A stretch of DNA of 64,000 nucleotides from the NCBI GenBank assembly GCA_016926625.1, contig JAFGOE010000116.1, positions 1-64,000 of the forward strand. Reading direction: 5' to 3'. The position numbers and the translations under genes were made by a program. Under the pieces are notes generated by a model. It was not told where the DNA came from, made no database searches, and saw nothing but the letters and a program-made list of their open reading frames with translations. The DNA is from Candidatus Zhuqueibacterota bacterium. GTDB lineage: Bacteria > Zhuqueibacterota > Zhuqueibacteria > Thermofontimicrobiales > Thiofontviventaceae. This document shows, one piece after another, positions 63,685 through 64,000 of the stretch; position 1 is the stretch's first letter, and each line of letters begins with the position of its first letter.

Positions 63685-64000
63685 ATGATGACTAAAAACA
63701 AACATTTTATTATCGACTTCGATAGTACCTTTATACAGGTAGAAGCTCTCGAAGAACTCGCCAGGATAAGCCTTCGGAACAATCCTGATAAAAAAAATAT
63801 TCTGAAGGAGATAAAACGAATAACTGACATGGGCATCGAGATGAAGATGTCCTTTTCTGAATCACTTTCAAAGAGGATAAGATTATTAAACGCGAATCGA
63901 AGTCATATCGAACTTCTACATAAGAGGTTAAAAAATAAGGTTTCGGTTTCCATCTCCAGGAATAAGGAATTCTTTAGAAACTTTCGTGAACACATTTACA
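63685..64000 (+). CDS. Phosphoserine-phosphatase-like HAD protein, N-terminal part (runs off the window)
   Basis: The first 105 codons of a gene continuing past the window. It starts MMTKNKHFIIDFDSTFIQVE: motif I is DFDST, and the following helical region (EALEELARISL and MKMSFSESLSKRIRLL) matches the SerB-type phosphatase, subclass IB. In FCB bacteria this form can continue into a phosphoglycerate dehydrogenase; that part would lie beyond the edge. Role: serine synthesis. Confidence 0.75.
   Translation, partial: MMTKNKHFIIDFDSTFIQVEALEELARISLRNNPDKKNILKEIKRITDMGIEMKMSFSESLSKRIRLLNANRSHIELLHKRLKNKVSVSISRNKEFFRNFREHIY

Noticed and set aside
1-64000. tRNA, rRNA, CRISPR or insertion-sequence features
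   Set aside because: I scanned the gaps by eye and saw none; a covariance-model tRNA scan would be the decisive test.

Overview
The window reads as one contig from an uncultured, probably anaerobic member of the FCB superphylum (KSB1 / Calditrichota / Marinimicrobia-like). The lineage call is inference. It rests on two PorV/PorQ-type outer-membrane proteins, FlgD-like C-terminal sorting domains on secreted proteins, a GWxTD-family protein, a DUF4097 protein, an ECF/anti-sigma/DUF4252 operon and the start of a SerB-type phosphatase of the Bacteroidota-like form. Anaerobic life is suggested by two radical SAM enzymes, ferredoxin-containing MinD-like ATPases, three NifX-like proteins and tryptophanase. 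I saw no rRNA, tRNA, CRISPR array, insertion sequence or phage gene.

Layout. 1-4438: a gene tail, then carAB. 4440-4730: a palindromic G/C-run repeat. 4769-7726 (minus): an aldo/keto reductase and a radical SAM-SPASM maturase-like enzyme whose 3' end overlaps a 57-codon Cys-containing peptide gene. 8200-10442 (minus): ECF sigma, zinc anti-sigma and two DUF4252-type secreted proteins. 10807-12780: a secreted amidotransferase-like/FN3/DNRLRE protein. 13050-13290: a run of hairpins ending in a terminator, proposed as a non-coding RNA. 13287-18095 (minus): NtrY-like kinase, membrane protein, NAD synthetase and a HAD phosphatase. 18525-21100: NAD(P)HX repair enzyme and threonine dehydrogenase.

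21302-33143 (plus) is a dense accessory island: two NifX-like proteins, two Gly-rich small proteins, a radical SAM protein, YggS, DUF89, thioredoxin, sirtuin, a sigma-54 activator, a NifU-methyltransferase fusion, Mrp, two tandem MinD-ferredoxin ATPases and a His-tailed NifX. A sigma-54-like promoter precedes its first gene. The gene content points to iron-sulfur or metal-cofactor handling under redox or metabolic control, but no substrate can be read from the sequence.

33282-41845 (minus) holds envelope-linked genes: GWxTD protein, penicillin-acylase-like N-terminal nucleophile hydrolase, alpha/beta hydrolase, a PAS protein and a THEP1-like NTPase. 42111-56556 (plus) holds a secreted S9 peptidase, a CoA-transferase, uvrA, htpG, a HAD phosphatase and a secretion block (lipoprotein, beta-propeller with sorting domain, two PorV-like proteins). 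56795-64000 holds DUF4097, tryptophanase, NHL, SpoIIE phosphatase and cysteine-peptidase-like lipoprotein genes, and the 5' end of a phosphoserine-phosphatase-like gene.

The best candidates for something undescribed are the radical SAM-SPASM/peptide pair (6028-7726), the multi-hairpin RNA (13054-13290) and the metal-cofactor island with its NifU-methyltransferase fusion.
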